Assembly (NCBI RefSeq): GCF_009363155.1
Contig: NZ_CP045302.1
Location: forward strand, 1,425,001-1,489,000
DNA from: Azotobacter salinestris
Lineage (GTDB): Bacteria > Pseudomonadota > Gammaproteobacteria > Pseudomonadales > Pseudomonadaceae
Direction: 5' to 3'
Length of the DNA stretch: 64,000 nt
Shown here piece by piece: positions 39,862 to 49,542 of the stretch. Each line of letters begins with the position of its first letter. The stretch's first letter is position 1. Under the pieces are notes generated by a model, which ran no database searches, was not told the DNA's origin, and saw only the letters and a program-made list of their open reading frames with translations. Made by a program: the position numbers and the translations under genes.

Positions 39862-41283
39862 TCACTCAGCCAGCTTGAAAGTGATGAAGCTGGCTCGCCC
39901 CTGACGCAGCACTCGCATGGATACCGACCGGCCTTTCGGCAACGCACTGGCCACTTCGGCAAAGGTCTTTGCCGAGTCGATCGGCTGATTGTTCAAATGA
40001 GTAATCACATCGCCAGATCGCAATCCGATCAGTGCTGCCGGACCGTTCAGCACTTCGCGAATAACCACTCCACCCTTGAGATCAAGGGATTTTTTCTGCT
40101 CAGGCGTCAGCTCGGTGACAGTCACGCCAAGACGATTGCTGCTTTGCTCTGCACCTGCGATGCTCGGCTGGACCCCGCTTCCCTCCTCAGGCAAGGCCCC
40201 AACCGTGATGGCAACGCTTTTCCGCTTGCCGTCACGCACCACTTCGAGATTGGCCTTGGCCCCCGGCTTGAGCCCTCCGACCAAATGCGGCAGATCAGCC
40301 GACATCACGATGGGATGGCTGTCCAAGCTGAGAATGACATCGCCGACCTGCAGACCGCCCTTGTCCGCCGGTCCATCCTCGAGAACCTGGGCGACCAGCG
40401 CCCCGGCAGGCCGCTCCAGACCAAAGGATTCGGCCAGATCCTTGTTCACCTCCTGAATGACCACACCCAACCAGCCGCGGGCAACCTTGCCAGTGGCCTT
40501 CAACTGGTCGGCCACTCCCATGGCAACCTCGATGGGAATGGCGAAGGACAAGCCCATGAAGCCACCCGACCGGGTAAATATCTGGGAATTGATACCTATG
40601 ACCCGACCTTCCAGGTCGAAGAGCGGTCCGCCGGAGTTGCCGGGATTGATGGCTACATCGGTCTGGATAAAAGGCACATAACTCTCGTTCGGCAGACTTC
40701 GCCCCGTGGCACTGATGATACCTGCCGTCACCGAATGATCGAAGCCGAAGGGCGACCCGATGGCCAGAACCCACTCCCCTACTTTCAACTGGTCGGTGCG
40801 CCCCAGCTTGACAGCGGGGAGATTTGCGCCTTTGACTTTCAGCAGAGCCACATCGGTCAGAGGATCGGCCCCGACCAGTTCGGCCTCGAGTTCGCTGCGA
40901 TCGGACAATCGCACGATGATTTCATCGGCATCGGCCACGACATGGTTATTAGTCAGAACATAGCCATCCGAAGAGATGATGAACCCTGACCCCAGGGAGT
41001 GTGCCTCACGCTGCCGACCGTTGTTCGGCGTGCGCGGGATCTGGGGGATATTGCGCTCCAGGAATTCCCTGAAAAGCGGCGGAAGGCCTTCGAGATCAGG
41101 CATCCCCTGAATCATCGCGCGATCGGGAAGCTTCTGCCGGGTACTGATGTTGACTACCGCTGGCGACGCTTCCTCCACCAACGCGGTAAACTCCGGCAGT
41201 TGCGCCTGCGCGAGCAGCGACTGCCCGAACAACAGGGCACCCGCCAATACGGAGGCGAAGGACTTAAAACCAACTTTCAACAT
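39862..41283 (-). CDS. mucD: periplasmic serine protease MucD (DegP/HtrA family)
   Basis: The 473-residue chaperone-protease degrades misfolded envelope proteins and restrains AlgU. It has a signal peptide to about AQA, a trypsin-like domain with His in TNNHVVAD, Asp in LTDVALLK and Ser in NPGNSGGPLF, then two PDZ domains. The start at 41283 follows GGAGG with 4-bp spacing; the longer in-frame extension overlaps mucC and lacks a signal. Confidence 0.95.
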   Translation of the reverse strand: MLKVGFKSFASVLAGALLFGQSLLAQAQLPEFTALVEEASPAVVNISTRQKLPDRAMIQGMPDLEGLPPLFREFLERNIPQIPRTPNNGRQREAHSLGSGFIISSDGYVLTNNHVVADADEIIVRLSDRSELEAELVGADPLTDVALLKVKGANLPAVKLGRTDQLKVGEWVLAIGSPFGFDHSVTAGIISATGRSLPNESYVPFIQTDVAINPGNSGGPLFDLEGRVIGINSQIFTRSGGFMGLSFAIPIEVAMGVADQLKATGKVARGWLGVVIQEVNKDLAESFGLERPAGALVAQVLEDGPADKGGLQVGDVILSLDSHPIVMSADLPHLVGGLKPGAKANLEVVRDGKRKSVAITVGALPEEGSGVQPSIAGAEQSSNRLGVTVTELTPEQKKSLDLKGGVVIREVLNGPAALIGLRSGDVITHLNNQPIDSAKTFAEVASALPKGRSVSMRVLRQGRASFITFKLAE

Positions 41284-41294
41284 ACTTCCTCCAC

Positions 41295-41765
41295 TCAAAA
41301 AGCCGCACGCCCGGCTTGTCCTTCGGATATACCGGGCAAGGCACGCAGCACCACTGGCTGCAATGCCGGATCGTTCATCTGGCGTCGACTTGCTCTGCGC
41401 ACCATGCCCCAAGCAAAGGCAAACCCCAGGAGGCCGGCGAGGATCACCGCCGACTCGCCGAAACCGAGCTGCTGAATGGCAATGGCACAGATAAAGAGGG
41501 CCAGCAAGGGTAGCAGGTAGACCGAGAAAGCGCTGCGCAGCAGGAAATCCTCCCGGATACCGACCACTACGGAGTCGCCAACCTGAAGAGGAATGACAGA
41601 CAAGGCACGAATGTGCCTAGATCGCCTTCCCGCCCCCAGCCACTCGAGCAGTCCTCTACCACAACTGGCGCTTGCCGTGCAGCCAGAGCAGGTGGTTTTA
41701 CTCGAGGCCTCGACCCAAACAGCCCCATGCTCGATCGCCACCACCCGGCCCTGCTCTTCAATCAT
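41295..41765 (-). CDS. mucC: MucC/RseC-type sigmaE regulator
   Basis: This 156-residue inner-membrane protein has Cys-rich N-terminal CSGCTASASCGRG and two helices (about 78-95 and 103-120). RseC/MucC modulates AlgU activity by an unresolved mechanism. The ATGA overlap with mucB couples their translation. Confidence 0.92.
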   Translation of the reverse strand: MIEEQGRVVAIEHGAVWVEASSKTTCSGCTASASCGRGLLEWLGAGRRSRHIRALSVIPLQVGDSVVVGIREDFLLRSAFSVYLLPLLALFICAIAIQQLGFGESAVILAGLLGFAFAWGMVRRASRRQMNDPALQPVVLRALPGISEGQAGRAAF

Positions 41766-42715
41766 CGATCAGCCTGTTCCTCGCTTGCACGCATTGATAG
41801 GGCTATGCGCTCGGCCGTTCCCAAGGGGACTTCGCCAATGACGGTAACCATCATATCGCCATCTGCAGTCGACATGCGCTTGGATACCGCAACAGTCGGC
41901 CCCAACTGACTGCGAGCATCCTCGACAAGAGGGCTATGCAGTGGCTCGATGAATACCGAGAAACGCGCCAGACCATCACCGTACATCAAATAGGTAATGG
42001 TTTCACCTGAGACAGGACTGGGCTGGGTGTGCATGCTACGCAGAGCGAAGCCTGGCGGCAGCCACTCGGAGCGCCAAACACCCTGCTTGGGACTCGCAGC
42101 CTGAAGAATTTCGACGGGACGGCAGGTCGGCCCCGGCTCCAACTTGTCTTTGGTCAGTGGCGTGGACGTATCCAATTGAGTGAACTGCAGCCGCTCGAGT
42201 AGCAGGCCTTTCTCGTTCAGGAGGAGGGACTTGAGAGGGAGAGCGGTTTCGCTGTCGAGATGCAACTCGAAGCCATACCGATACTGATCACGCGGCAGGA
42301 TGGTTAACACCACAGCAGTTCGACCAGCGACCCGCGACTCGCCGACCATTCGAATCTCATACCACTCGGCGAGCCTCTGCGGCTCAAGGGGTCGGGGCGG
42401 CCAGGGCCCAGCCCCCTCGATCAATTGGTCAGCCAAAATACTGCTGCCGCACAGGAGGCGTCCATCAACACGTACGACCTCCACGGGCGCACCATCCAAC
42501 CTCAGAAGGCGCTCTCTCGACTCGCCATTCTGGCCAGCCTGATGCCATATCGCATGGGTGGAAAAACTGCCATTACGCTCGTAAACGAAGATGCCTTGAA
42601 AACTTTGCTGCCTCTCCGCCTTCAGTAGACGACTCAACCAATTCTGCGCATCGGCAGCATGTACAGGCATCGCCGCCAGGCTGCCAGCGAGCAAGAGCAG
42701 AGAAAAAAAACGCAT
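41762..42715 (-). CDS. mucB: periplasmic sigmaE regulator MucB
   Basis: The 317-residue RseB-like protein binds periplasmic MucA and shields it from AlgW cleavage. A signal peptide ends near VHAADA. The large lipoprotein-like N-terminal domain and the smaller C-terminal domain match the family length. GAGGAG precedes the start by one base, and the gene follows mucA by 8 bp. Confidence 0.94.
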   Translation of the reverse strand: MRFFSLLLLAGSLAAMPVHAADAQNWLSRLLKAERQQSFQGIFVYERNGSFSTHAIWHQAGQNGESRERLLRLDGAPVEVVRVDGRLLCGSSILADQLIEGAGPWPPRPLEPQRLAEWYEIRMVGESRVAGRTAVVLTILPRDQYRYGFELHLDSETALPLKSLLLNEKGLLLERLQFTQLDTSTPLTKDKLEPGPTCRPVEILQAASPKQGVWRSEWLPPGFALRSMHTQPSPVSGETITYLMYGDGLARFSVFIEPLHSPLVEDARSQLGPTVAVSKRMSTADGDMMVTVIGEVPLGTAERIALSMRASEEQADR

Positions 42716-42723
42716 GCTCCTCC

Positions 42724-43311
42724 TCAGCGGTTTTCCAAGCTGGCCGCACGGGCATAGGGCAAGGCACTCTCAGCCCCATTCACAGCCGACTGCTGCACAT
42801 GCTGACGAAGGTACGCCGGAAGTCTTTTTTCATGCCACTCCGAATCCTTACCCTCCTCCTTGGACGCGGGCTCCTGCGATTGTGCGGCACCTTCGGTGTA
42901 GCCGGCCAGGATCGGCGTTCCCTGCACCTGGGGTACCGACAGGGAGGGTTGCGGCGCATGCTGGGCTAGTTCGGTACCACTCATCTCGCTCTGGTTATAC
43001 AGACGAACGCCCGCCAGCACCGCGACAGTCACCGAAGCCGCTACCGCTATGCGACCAACCACTCCCCACGAGAAGATCCGGGCTTTGGGTGCCGCCTCTG
43101 CGGCCAGGGCGGCCGAGACACCAGCAGCAATATCCAAACGCGTCTCCAACAACTCCTTGTGCATGGCCGCGCGCGCCAACTGATAACGCGACCAAGTAGC
43201 GCGCAACTCGGCATCATCCCTGCTGGCAGCGAGCACACGATGCAACTCCACCTCGTCCGCCTCGTCATCCATCACTGCGGACAGCGATTCATACAGGGCT
43301 TCTCGACTCAT
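42724..43311 (-). CDS. mucA: anti-sigma factor MucA
   Basis: This 195-residue inner-membrane protein has an N-terminal sigma-binding domain (ESLSAVMDDEADEVELHRVL), one membrane helix near 85-103 (GRIAVAASVTVAVLAGVRLY), and a periplasmic tail for MucB. It appears full length, so this copy is not a mucoid mucA truncation. It is 32 bp after algU in the same operon. Confidence 0.94.
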   Translation of the reverse strand: MSREALYESLSAVMDDEADEVELHRVLAASRDDAELRATWSRYQLARAAMHKELLETRLDIAAGVSAALAAEAAPKARIFSWGVVGRIAVAASVTVAVLAGVRLYNQSEMSGTELAQHAPQPSLSVPQVQGTPILAGYTEGAAQSQEPASKEEGKDSEWHEKRLPAYLRQHVQQSAVNGAESALPYARAASLENR

Positions 43312-43343
43312 GACGATACCTCTCTCGGCAGACGGCCGCAGTC

Positions 43344-43925
43344 TCAGGTTTCCTGCAGTAATGGCTGCAGCGCTTTGTCTATTGCCTCACGCGCTCGAAA
43401 GATGCGTGAACGTACAGTTCCAACCGGACATTGCATGACACTGGCAATATCTTCGTAACTCAACCCATCGAATTCGCGCAGCGTCAGTGCCGTACGCAGA
43501 TCTTCCGGCAGTTGCTGGATGGTTCGATGCACCGTGGCCTCTATTTCATCTCGCAGCAAAGAGCGCTCCGGCGACTCGATATCCTTGAGAGCATGATCAC
43601 CCTCATAAAACTCGGCATCCCCTGCGTTCACATCGCTGTCGGGAGGACGTCGCCCACGAGCCACCAGATGATTCTTCGCAGTATTGATGGCAATACGGTA
43701 CAGCCACGTATAGAAAGCGCTGTCACCGCGAAAATTGCCTAGCGCACGATAGGCCTTGATGAAAGCCTCCTGAGCGACATCCTGAGCCTCATGGGCATCA
43801 TGCACGAAACGCACGATCAAACCGAGAATCTTGTGCTGGTATTTCAACACCAGCAAATCGAATGCTCGCCTGTCACCACGCTGCACCCGCTCGACCAATT
43901 GCTGATCCTGCTCCTGGTTTAACAT
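43344..43925 (-). CDS. algU: extracytoplasmic-function sigma factor AlgU (RpoE)
   Basis: The 193-residue sigmaE-class factor drives envelope-stress and alginate genes, and in Azotobacter also encystment. Region 2 (HDAHEAQDVAQEAFIKAYRAL) and region 4 (GLSYEDIASVMQCPVGTVRSR) are intact, and GAGGAG lies 5 bp before the ATG. The reading frame is whole, but an IS lies 215 bp upstream in the promoter region, which may lower or change expression. Confidence 0.96.
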   Translation of the reverse strand: MLNQEQDQQLVERVQRGDRRAFDLLVLKYQHKILGLIVRFVHDAHEAQDVAQEAFIKAYRALGNFRGDSAFYTWLYRIAINTAKNHLVARGRRPPDSDVNAGDAEFYEGDHALKDIESPERSLLRDEIEATVHRTIQQLPEDLRTALTLREFDGLSYEDIASVMQCPVGTVRSRIFRAREAIDKALQPLLQET

Positions 43926-43984
43926 GAGTACTCCTCGTTAAACCCTAGGGGGCATAGCATCAGACGCCGGATCACCTTGTTTCC

Positions 43985-44011
43985 ATTGACACGGGTATTA
44001 AGCAAAAGTTC
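43985..44011 (-). promoter_or_regulatory. proximal sigmaE-type promoter of algU
   Basis: The minus strand has GAACTT (44006-44011), a 16-bp spacer and TCAAT (43985-43989), close to the AlgU/sigmaE consensus GAACTT-N16-17-TCnnA. It lies 60 bp before the algU start and on the algU side of the IS, so autoregulation through this promoter could survive. Confidence 0.6.
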
Positions 44012-44136
44012 CCCCCCCAAGCGCGGCCTCCCGCAGAAAGCGAACAACTCCGAATGGATCAAGTAACCTGAACTACCCGCAATGGGAATAGTCACTCACT
44101 GGGCTAGCCCTGCTCCTCTCTGAGCTTTCACTGTCG

Positions 44137-44140
44137 CTAA
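44137..44140. repeat. IS target-site duplication, left
   Basis: CTAA directly precedes the IS left end and matches CTAA after the right end. Four-base YTAR duplications are characteristic of IS5-family insertion. Confidence 0.85.
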
Positions 44141-45334
44141 GGAAATCCTGAAAAAGACTTCCCGATTCTGGTGAAATACACCCGCTCCCTTGTCCGAGTT
44201 TCCCGATGAAGCAACTGTCCTTCGCCGATGCCGAGTATGCCGGCAAGCGCAAGCAGACCCGCCGCGAGCGCTTCCTGCTCGAGATGGACCAGGTGGTGCC
44301 GTGGCAGGGGCTGATCGCCCTGATCGAGCCCTACTATCCCAAGGGCGAAGGCGGTCGGCCCGCCTACCCGCTGGCAGCCATGCTGCGCGTGCACCTGATG
44401 CAGAACTGGTTCGGCTACAGCGATCCGGCGATGGAGGAAGCGCTGTACGAAACCACTCTCCTGCGCCAGTTCGCCGGCCTGAGCCTGGAGCGCATCCCGG
44501 ACGAAACGACCCTCCTCAACTTCCGTCGCCTGCTGGAGAAGCACGAACTGGCCGGGGGAATACTGGAGGTGATCAACGGCTATCTGGGCGAGCGCGGACT
44601 GTCGCTGCGCCAGGGCACCATTGTCGACGCCACCCTGATCCATGCGCCGAGCTCGACGAAGAACAAGGACGGCAAGCGCGACCCGGAAATGCACTCGACG
44701 AAGAAGGGCAACCAGTACTACTTCGGCGCAAAAGCTCACATTGGTGCCGACGCTGAGTCGGGTCTGGTGCACAGCGTGGTGGTCACGGCAGCCAACGTGG
44801 CAGATGTCACCCAAGTCGACCAACTGCTGCATGGCGAGGAAAACGTAGTGAGTGCCGATGCGGGCTATACCGGCGTAGAGAAGCGCCCCGAGCATGAAGG
44901 TCGGCAGGTCATCTGGCAGGTCGCGGCCCGGCGCAGTACCTACAAGAAGCATGGCAAGCGTAGCGCCTTATACAAAGCGATCCGCAAGATCGAGAAGGCC
45001 AAGGCCCAGGTACGAGCCAAGGTCGAACATCCGTTCCGCGTGATCAAGCGCCAGTTTGGCTACACCAAGGTGCGCTTCCGGGGATTGGCCAAAAACACGT
45101 CACAGTTGGTGACGCTGTTCGCCTTGTCGAATCTGTGGATGGCGCGCCGATATTTACTGGCGAATGCAGGAGAGGTGCGCCTGTAATGCGGGAAACGGTT
45201 GCTGCGACGTGCTCGCGGCAGCTAAAAAACGCAGAAACGAGCGGGTGATCTGATCGTTTTTGATCGATTCTCCGCTTTCAAAGTCGGCGGGGGGCTGAAG
45301 TCAGCCAGAAATACATGACTACTTCAGACCATCC
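44141..45334 (+). mobile_element. complete IS5-family insertion sequence
   Basis: This 1,194-bp element is flanked by CTAA duplications. The ends are imperfect inverted repeats: left GGAAATCCTGAAAAAGAC, right (minus strand) GGATGGTCTGAAGTAGTC, and both continue to TTCTGG about 25 bp in. It carries one intact transposase. It occupies the algU-nadB intergenic region with the transposase pointing to nadB, away from algU. Confidence 0.9.
44206..45186 (+). CDS. IS5-family transposase
   Basis: The 326-residue DDE transposase has an N-terminal DUF772-like domain (GRPAYPLAAMLRVHLMQNWF). The catalytic residues are Asp in IVDATLIHAPSS, Asp in SADAGYTG, and Glu in RAKVEHPFRVIKRQFG with the Y(2)R(3)E(6)K-like spacing. 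It is full length with no frameshift, so the element may still be active. Confidence 0.93.
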   Translation: MKQLSFADAEYAGKRKQTRRERFLLEMDQVVPWQGLIALIEPYYPKGEGGRPAYPLAAMLRVHLMQNWFGYSDPAMEEALYETTLLRQFAGLSLERIPDETTLLNFRRLLEKHELAGGILEVINGYLGERGLSLRQGTIVDATLIHAPSSTKNKDGKRDPEMHSTKKGNQYYFGAKAHIGADAESGLVHSVVVTAANVADVTQVDQLLHGEENVVSADAGYTGVEKRPEHEGRQVIWQVAARRSTYKKHGKRSALYKAIRKIEKAKAQVRAKVEHPFRVIKRQFGYTKVRFRGLAKNTSQLVTLFALSNLWMARRYLLANAGEVRL

Positions 45335-45338
45335 CTAA
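45335..45338. repeat. IS target-site duplication, right
   Basis: CTAA directly follows the IS right end and repeats the left flank. Confidence 0.85.
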
Positions 45339-45366
45339 CCGGTATGCCATCCTGTTGCAACCGGTT

Positions 45367-45393
45367 ATTGACTCCTGAACGTGTGCAGAGTTC
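45367..45393 (-). promoter_or_regulatory. distal sigmaE-type promoter of algU, cut off by the IS
   Basis: The minus strand has GAACTC (45388-45393), a 16-bp spacer and TCAAT (45367-45371), the same spacing and -10 as the proximal algU promoter. It points toward algU but now faces the right end of the IS, 1.4 kb from the gene. Confidence 0.5.
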
Positions 45394-45478
45394 CCCTCAC
45401 AGCTCTGCGGCCAGGTCGGCGATTGTGCCAAGCCCGACTTTCTCCTACTAGCCTTTGTTTTCCCCGGATTTTTTCGAC

Positions 45479-47095
45479 ATGAGCCAACATTTTCAGCATG
45501 ATGTTCTGATCATTGGCAGCGGCGCGGCCGGCCTGACCCTGGCACTCAACTTGCCGCCCCACCTGCACATTGCCATCCTGAGCAAGGGAGAGCTCTCCAA
45601 TGGCTCGACCTTCTGGGCTCAAGGCGGCGTGGCCGCCGTACTGGACGACACCGACACCGTAGAGTCTCATGTCGAGGATACATTGATCGCCGGCGCCGGC
45701 CTCTGCCGGGAAGATGCTGTACGCTTCACGGTGGAGCATAGCCGGGAAGCCATCCAGTGGCTGATCGAACAGGGCGTTCCCTTCACCCGCGAAGACCCTA
45801 CGGCACGCGACGACGGCGGTTTCACATTTCACCTGACCCGCGAAGGCGGCCACAGTCACCGGCGCATCATCCATGCCGCAGATGCCACCGGTGCCGCCAT
45901 CTTCAAGACCCTGCTCGCACAGGTACAAACGCGACCGAACATCGAACTGCTCGGACAACACGTCGCCATCGACCTGATCACTGAAAGCAAGCTCGGCCTG
46001 CCGGGCAGGCGTTGTCTCGGAGCCTACGTCCTCAATCGCCAGAGCGGCGAAGTCGACACCTACAGTGCACGCTTCACCGCGCTGGCCTGCGGCGGAGCAG
46101 CCAAGGTCTACCTCTACACCAGCAATCCCGACAGCGCCTGTGGCGACGGCATTGCCATGGCCTGGCGCGCCGGCTGCCGAGTGGGCAACCTGGAGTTCAA
46201 CCAGTTCCACCCGACCTGCCTTTATCATCCGCAGGCCAAGAACTTCCTGATCACCGAAGCCTTGCGCGGCGAGGGCGGGCTGCTCAAGCTGCCCAACGGC
46301 GAGCGCTTCATGCCCCGCTTCGACCCACGAGCCGAACTGGCTCCTCGGGACGTCGTCGCACGCGCCATCGACCATGAAATGAAGCGACTCGGGATCGACT
46401 GCGTGTATCTGGACATCAGCCACAAACCGGCGACCTTCATCCAGTCGCACTTTCCAACCGTCTACGAGCGCTGCCTGGACTTCGGCATCGACATTACCCA
46501 AGCGCCCATTCCGGTGGTCCCTGCCGCCCACTACACCTGCGGTGGCGTCGTCGTCGACAACCATGGACGGACCGACGTTCCCGGCCTCTACGCCATCGGC
46601 GAAACCAGCTTCACTGGCCTGCATGGCGCCAACCGCATGGCCAGCAACTCCCTTCTCGAGTGTTTCGTCTATGCGCGCTCGGCAGCCCTCGACATGCTTG
46701 AACAGATGGCGGATATCGGGCTGCCGAGCAATCTGCCAAGCTGGGATGCCAGTCAGGTCACCGACTCCGACGAGGATGTGATCATCGCGCACAACTGGGA
46801 CGAGTTGCGGCGCTTTATGTGGGACTATGTCGGCATCGTACGCACCAGCAAGCGCCTGCAGCGCGCGCAGCACCGAGTCAAGCTACTGCTCGACGAAATC
46901 GACGAGTTCTACAGCAACTACAAGGTCAGCCGCGACCTGATCGAGCTACGCAACCTGGCCCTGGTTGCCGATCTGATGATCCGCTCGGCCATGCAACGCC
47001 ATGAAAGCCGAGGCCTGCACTACACCCTCGACTATCCGGACCTGCTGCCCGAAGCCCGCGACACTATTCTGGTGCCGACCACCTACGTCGGCTGA
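45479..47095 (+). CDS. nadB: L-aspartate oxidase
   Basis: This 538-residue FAD enzyme oxidises aspartate to iminoaspartate, the first step of de novo NAD synthesis. The FAD motif [14 protein letters not shown], the substrate loop [19 protein letters not shown] and the C-terminal FAD contact [12 protein letters not shown] are present. The start at 45479 gives MSQHFQHDV. It is divergent from algU across the IS-bearing region and overlaps ygfX at its 3' end by 32 bp. Confidence 0.96.
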   Translation: MSQHFQHDVLIIGSGAAGLTLALNLPPHLHIAILSKGELSNGSTFWAQGGVAAVLDDTDTVESHVEDTLIAGAGLCREDAVRFTVEHSREAIQWLIEQGVPFTREDPTARDDGGFTFHLTREGGHSHRRIIHAADATGAAIFKTLLAQVQTRPNIELLGQHVAIDLITESKLGLPGRRCLGAYVLNRQSGEVDTYSARFTALACGGAAKVYLYTSNPDSACGDGIAMAWRAGCRVGNLEFNQFHPTCLYHPQAKNFLITEALRGEGGLLKLPNGERFMPRFDPRAELAPRDVVARAIDHEMKRLGIDCVYLDISHKPATFIQSHFPTVYERCLDFGIDITQAPIPVVPAAHYTCGGVVVDNHGRTDVPGLYAIGETSFTGLHGANRMASNSLLECFVYARSAALDMLEQMADIGLPSNLPSWDASQVTDSDEDVIIAHNWDELRRFMWDYVGIVRTSKRLQRAQHRVKLLLDEIDEFYSNYKVSRDLIELRNLALVADLMIRSAMQRHESRGLHYTLDYPDLLPEARDTILVPTTYVG

Positions 47096-47516
47096 ACCTC
47101 AGCCGCACCCGCAATTGACGATGGATATCCCGCGCCAGCGCATCGCGCGGGATGCACACGCTCCTCACCTGCCACTCCCCCGGCAGACGAAAACGAAGAA
47201 CGACCGCCATTGGCAGGGCCAGGCTGTCCGGCCGCAACTGCACGGGCTGCCAGCCCATGCGCACACTCCACAGCTGCCAGCTGCAGGCAGCGCAGCGCAC
47301 ACCTCGGAAGGCCGCGGAATGGGAGAGCAGGATCTGCCTGGGCAGGCACCAGACCGCATGCGCCAGACACAACGAGCCACCGAGCAGGCGCCCCCAGGAA
47401 GGTATATCGGCCAATGCGAGGGAGCCCAGGGCAAGCGCCTGGGTAGTCAGATAGGCCGCCAGCAACTGCCGCGAAGGCTGCCAGCGGCACTCGAAGACAT
47501 CACTTGGGTTGGACAC
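47064..47516 (-). CDS. YgfX-like membrane protein (CptA family)
   Basis: This 150-residue protein starts with GTG and has a basic/aromatic N-terminus and two hydrophobic segments (about 18-36 and 41-56) ahead of a soluble C-terminal part. YgfX/CptA homologues are paired with SdhE; the E. coli pair was once described as a toxin-antitoxin unit. It overlaps sdhE by 17 bp and nadB by 32 bp. Confidence 0.8.
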   Translation of the reverse strand: MSNPSDVFECRWQPSRQLLAAYLTTQALALGSLALADIPSWGRLLGGSLCLAHAVWCLPRQILLSHSAAFRGVRCAACSWQLWSVRMGWQPVQLRPDSLALPMAVVLRFRLPGEWQVRSVCIPRDALARDIHRQLRVRLRFSRRRWSAPE

Positions 47517-47754
47517 GATCCAGAATCATGTTCACCATGCGGCGCAAATCGGGATCGGCCGGCTCTTCCCGGCGCATGAACCAGCCGAACATGTCTTGAT
47601 CCTCGCAGCTCAGCAGCTTGCGGAAACGGGCCTGATCCTCGGCATTCAGCGCGGAGTAGGCTTCCTTCACGAAAGGCACCAGCAGCACGTCCAGCTCCAG
47701 CATGCCGCGCCGGCTGTGCCAGAAAAGTCGGTTGAGTTCGATATCGTCGGCCAT
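47500..47754 (-). CDS. sdhE: FAD assembly factor SdhE
   Basis: The 84-residue protein promotes covalent flavinylation of succinate dehydrogenase. The RGMLELD motif (RGxxE) at about 14-20 and [14 protein letters not shown] are diagnostic. AAGGAA lies upstream of the ATG at 47754; 15 upstream in-frame codons are not needed. It is translationally overlapped with ygfX. Confidence 0.93.
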   Translation of the reverse strand: MADDIELNRLFWHSRRGMLELDVLLVPFVKEAYSALNAEDQARFRKLLSCEDQDMFGWFMRREEPADPDLRRMVNMILDRVQPK

Positions 47755-47874
47755 GGGATGGGTTCCTTGAAAGAAGGCTGCATTATAGCGGCGTTGCAAC
47801 GCGACGACACCGCTGACAAGGCATGGACCGGTCTCTATGATGACAGCTACTCCTTATCAATTGCAGTGATGCTC

Positions 47875-48816
47875 ATGGCCGACTCCGCTTTCTTCTGTCC
47901 GCTGATCCACGAAGGTGTGCTTGCCGTTCGTGGTCCGGATGCCGATAAATTTCTGCAGGGACAACTGACCTGCAACCTCAATTACCTGAAGGACGGCAGC
48001 GCCAGTCTCGGTACCCGCTGTACCCCAAAGGGGCGCATGGTCTCGAGTTTTCGCATCCTCCCCGACCGGGACGGCTTTCTCCTGGCCATGGCCAGCGAGC
48101 TGATCGAGCCTCAGCAGACCGATTTGAAGAAGTTCGCAGCCTTCTCCAAGTCTCAACTGAGCGACGAAAGCGGTGTCTGGAGCCGCTTCGGCCTCGTGGG
48201 CGGCGATGCCGCCCTCGCCGACCTGGGCCTGGATCTATCCCCGGAGGCTGGCCGGGTCGTCCGCAATGGAGCACTCATCGCCATCCGCCTGGAAGGCGGG
48301 CGCGCCGAGCTCTGGGCGCCGGCCGAGCAGGCTGAGACGCTGCGCATCCAACTGGCCAGCCGTCTGCCCCAAGCCCCGCTGGAACGCTGGTTGCTGGCGC
48401 AGATCCGCGCCGGGATCGGCCAGGTCTTCGGTGCCACCCGCGAGCTGTTCATTCCACAGATGATCAATCTGCAGGCGGTCGGTGGCGTGAGCTTCAAGAA
48501 GGGCTGCTACAGCGGCCAGGAAATCGTCGCGCGCATGCAGTACCTGGGCAAGCTCAAGCGCCGTCTCTATCGCCTGACGCTGGATGGCAGCGAAGCACCG
48601 GCGCCCGGCATCGAACTGTTCTCCCCCGTGCACCGCACCAGCGTCGGTGAAGTGGCTCTGGCCGCGCTGGCGGAAAACGGCGTAGAACTGCTCGCCGTGC
48701 TGCAGGAAGACGCCGTCGAGGATGGCCGTATTACCTTGGGGACGCCCGAGGGAGCGACCCTGCACCTGCTTGACCTTCCCTACGAACTGAACCACGAACT
48801 GGAGACCCAGCGCTAG
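47875..48816 (+). CDS. ygfZ: folate-binding protein YgfZ
   Basis: This 313-residue tetrahydrofolate-binding protein is related to GcvT and supports maturation or repair of some Fe-S enzymes. The hallmark KGCYxGQE is present as KKGCYSGQE. The start at 47875 (MADSAFFCPL) gives family length; another ATG two codons earlier is possible. It is divergent from sdhE, a common arrangement. Confidence 0.92.
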   Translation: MADSAFFCPLIHEGVLAVRGPDADKFLQGQLTCNLNYLKDGSASLGTRCTPKGRMVSSFRILPDRDGFLLAMASELIEPQQTDLKKFAAFSKSQLSDESGVWSRFGLVGGDAALADLGLDLSPEAGRVVRNGALIAIRLEGGRAELWAPAEQAETLRIQLASRLPQAPLERWLLAQIRAGIGQVFGATRELFIPQMINLQAVGGVSFKKGCYSGQEIVARMQYLGKLKRRLYRLTLDGSEAPAPGIELFSPVHRTSVGEVALAALAENGVELLAVLQEDAVEDGRITLGTPEGATLHLLDLPYELNHELETQR

Positions 48817-48827
48817 GATAGCTCCAC

Positions 48828-48853
48828 GCTCAGGGCTCAGGGCTCAGGGCTCT
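48828..48853. repeat. short tandem repeat, 7-bp unit
   Basis: Three copies of GCTCAGG run through the convergent ygfZ-ung gap and across the ung stop codon. Confidence 0.8.
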
Positions 48854-49542
48854 TCCGGCAGGCGCCAATCGATCGGTGTCAGCCCCTGCTGCTCGAGAAA
48901 CTGATTGGCGCGGCTGAAGTGGCCGTTGCCGATGAAACCACGGTGGGCCGACAGCGGCGAGGGATGCGCCGAGCAGAGGATCAGGTGCTTGCTCGAATCG
49001 ATCAGGCGCCGCTTGCTCTGCGCATGGGAGCCCCAGAGCATGAACACCACATGCTCCCGCCGCTGACTGACCACCTCGATCACCCGATCGGTGAAACGCT
49101 GCCAGCCCATGCCGGCATGCGAGCCGGCATTACCGCGCTCCACCGTGAGCGAGGTGTTGAGCAACAGCACCCCCTGCTCTGCCCAGCGCTGCAGATAGCC
49201 GTGCTTCGGCATGTCGATGTTCAGATCGCGCTTGAGCTCCTTGAAGATGTTCTGCAGCGATGGCGGTACAGGCACGCCCGGCTGCACCGAGAAGCACAGG
49301 CCATGGGCCTGGCCGGGACCATGGTAAGGGTCCTGGCCGATGATCACCACCTTGACCCGCCCCAGAGGCGTCGAGTCGAGCGCATTGAAAATCAGCGCTC
49401 CCGGCGGATAGATCTCCTTGCCGGCAGCCTTCTCCCGCCGCAGAAAATCACCCAGCTCCTGCATATAGGGCTTCTCGAACTCGTCGTGGAGCGCCTCCTT
49501 CCAGGATGCCTCCAGCTTGATACGATCCTCGACGCTGCCCAT
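48844..49542 (-). CDS. ung: uracil-DNA glycosylase
   Basis: The 232-residue enzyme excises uracil from DNA. The catalytic water-activating loop [17 protein letters not shown], the uracil-binding [11 protein letters not shown] and the DNA-intercalation loop [10 protein letters not shown] are intact. GGAGG precedes the ATG at 49542. The last codon lies in a small tandem repeat shared with the ygfZ-ung gap. Confidence 0.96.
   Translation of the reverse strand: MGSVEDRIKLEASWKEALHDEFEKPYMQELGDFLRREKAAGKEIYPPGALIFNALDSTPLGRVKVVIIGQDPYHGPGQAHGLCFSVQPGVPVPPSLQNIFKELKRDLNIDMPKHGYLQRWAEQGVLLLNTSLTVERGNAGSHAGMGWQRFTDRVIEVVSQRREHVVFMLWGSHAQSKRRLIDSSKHLILCSAHPSPLSAHRGFIGNGHFSRANQFLEQQGLTPIDWRLPEEP

Noticed and set aside
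42724-43311. mucA truncation as in mucoid isolates
   Set aside because: The frame runs the full 195 residues with its membrane helix and periplasmic part.
45365-46873. 502-codon open frame on the minus strand
   Set aside because: It is antisense to nadB, whose FAD and substrate motifs are clear.
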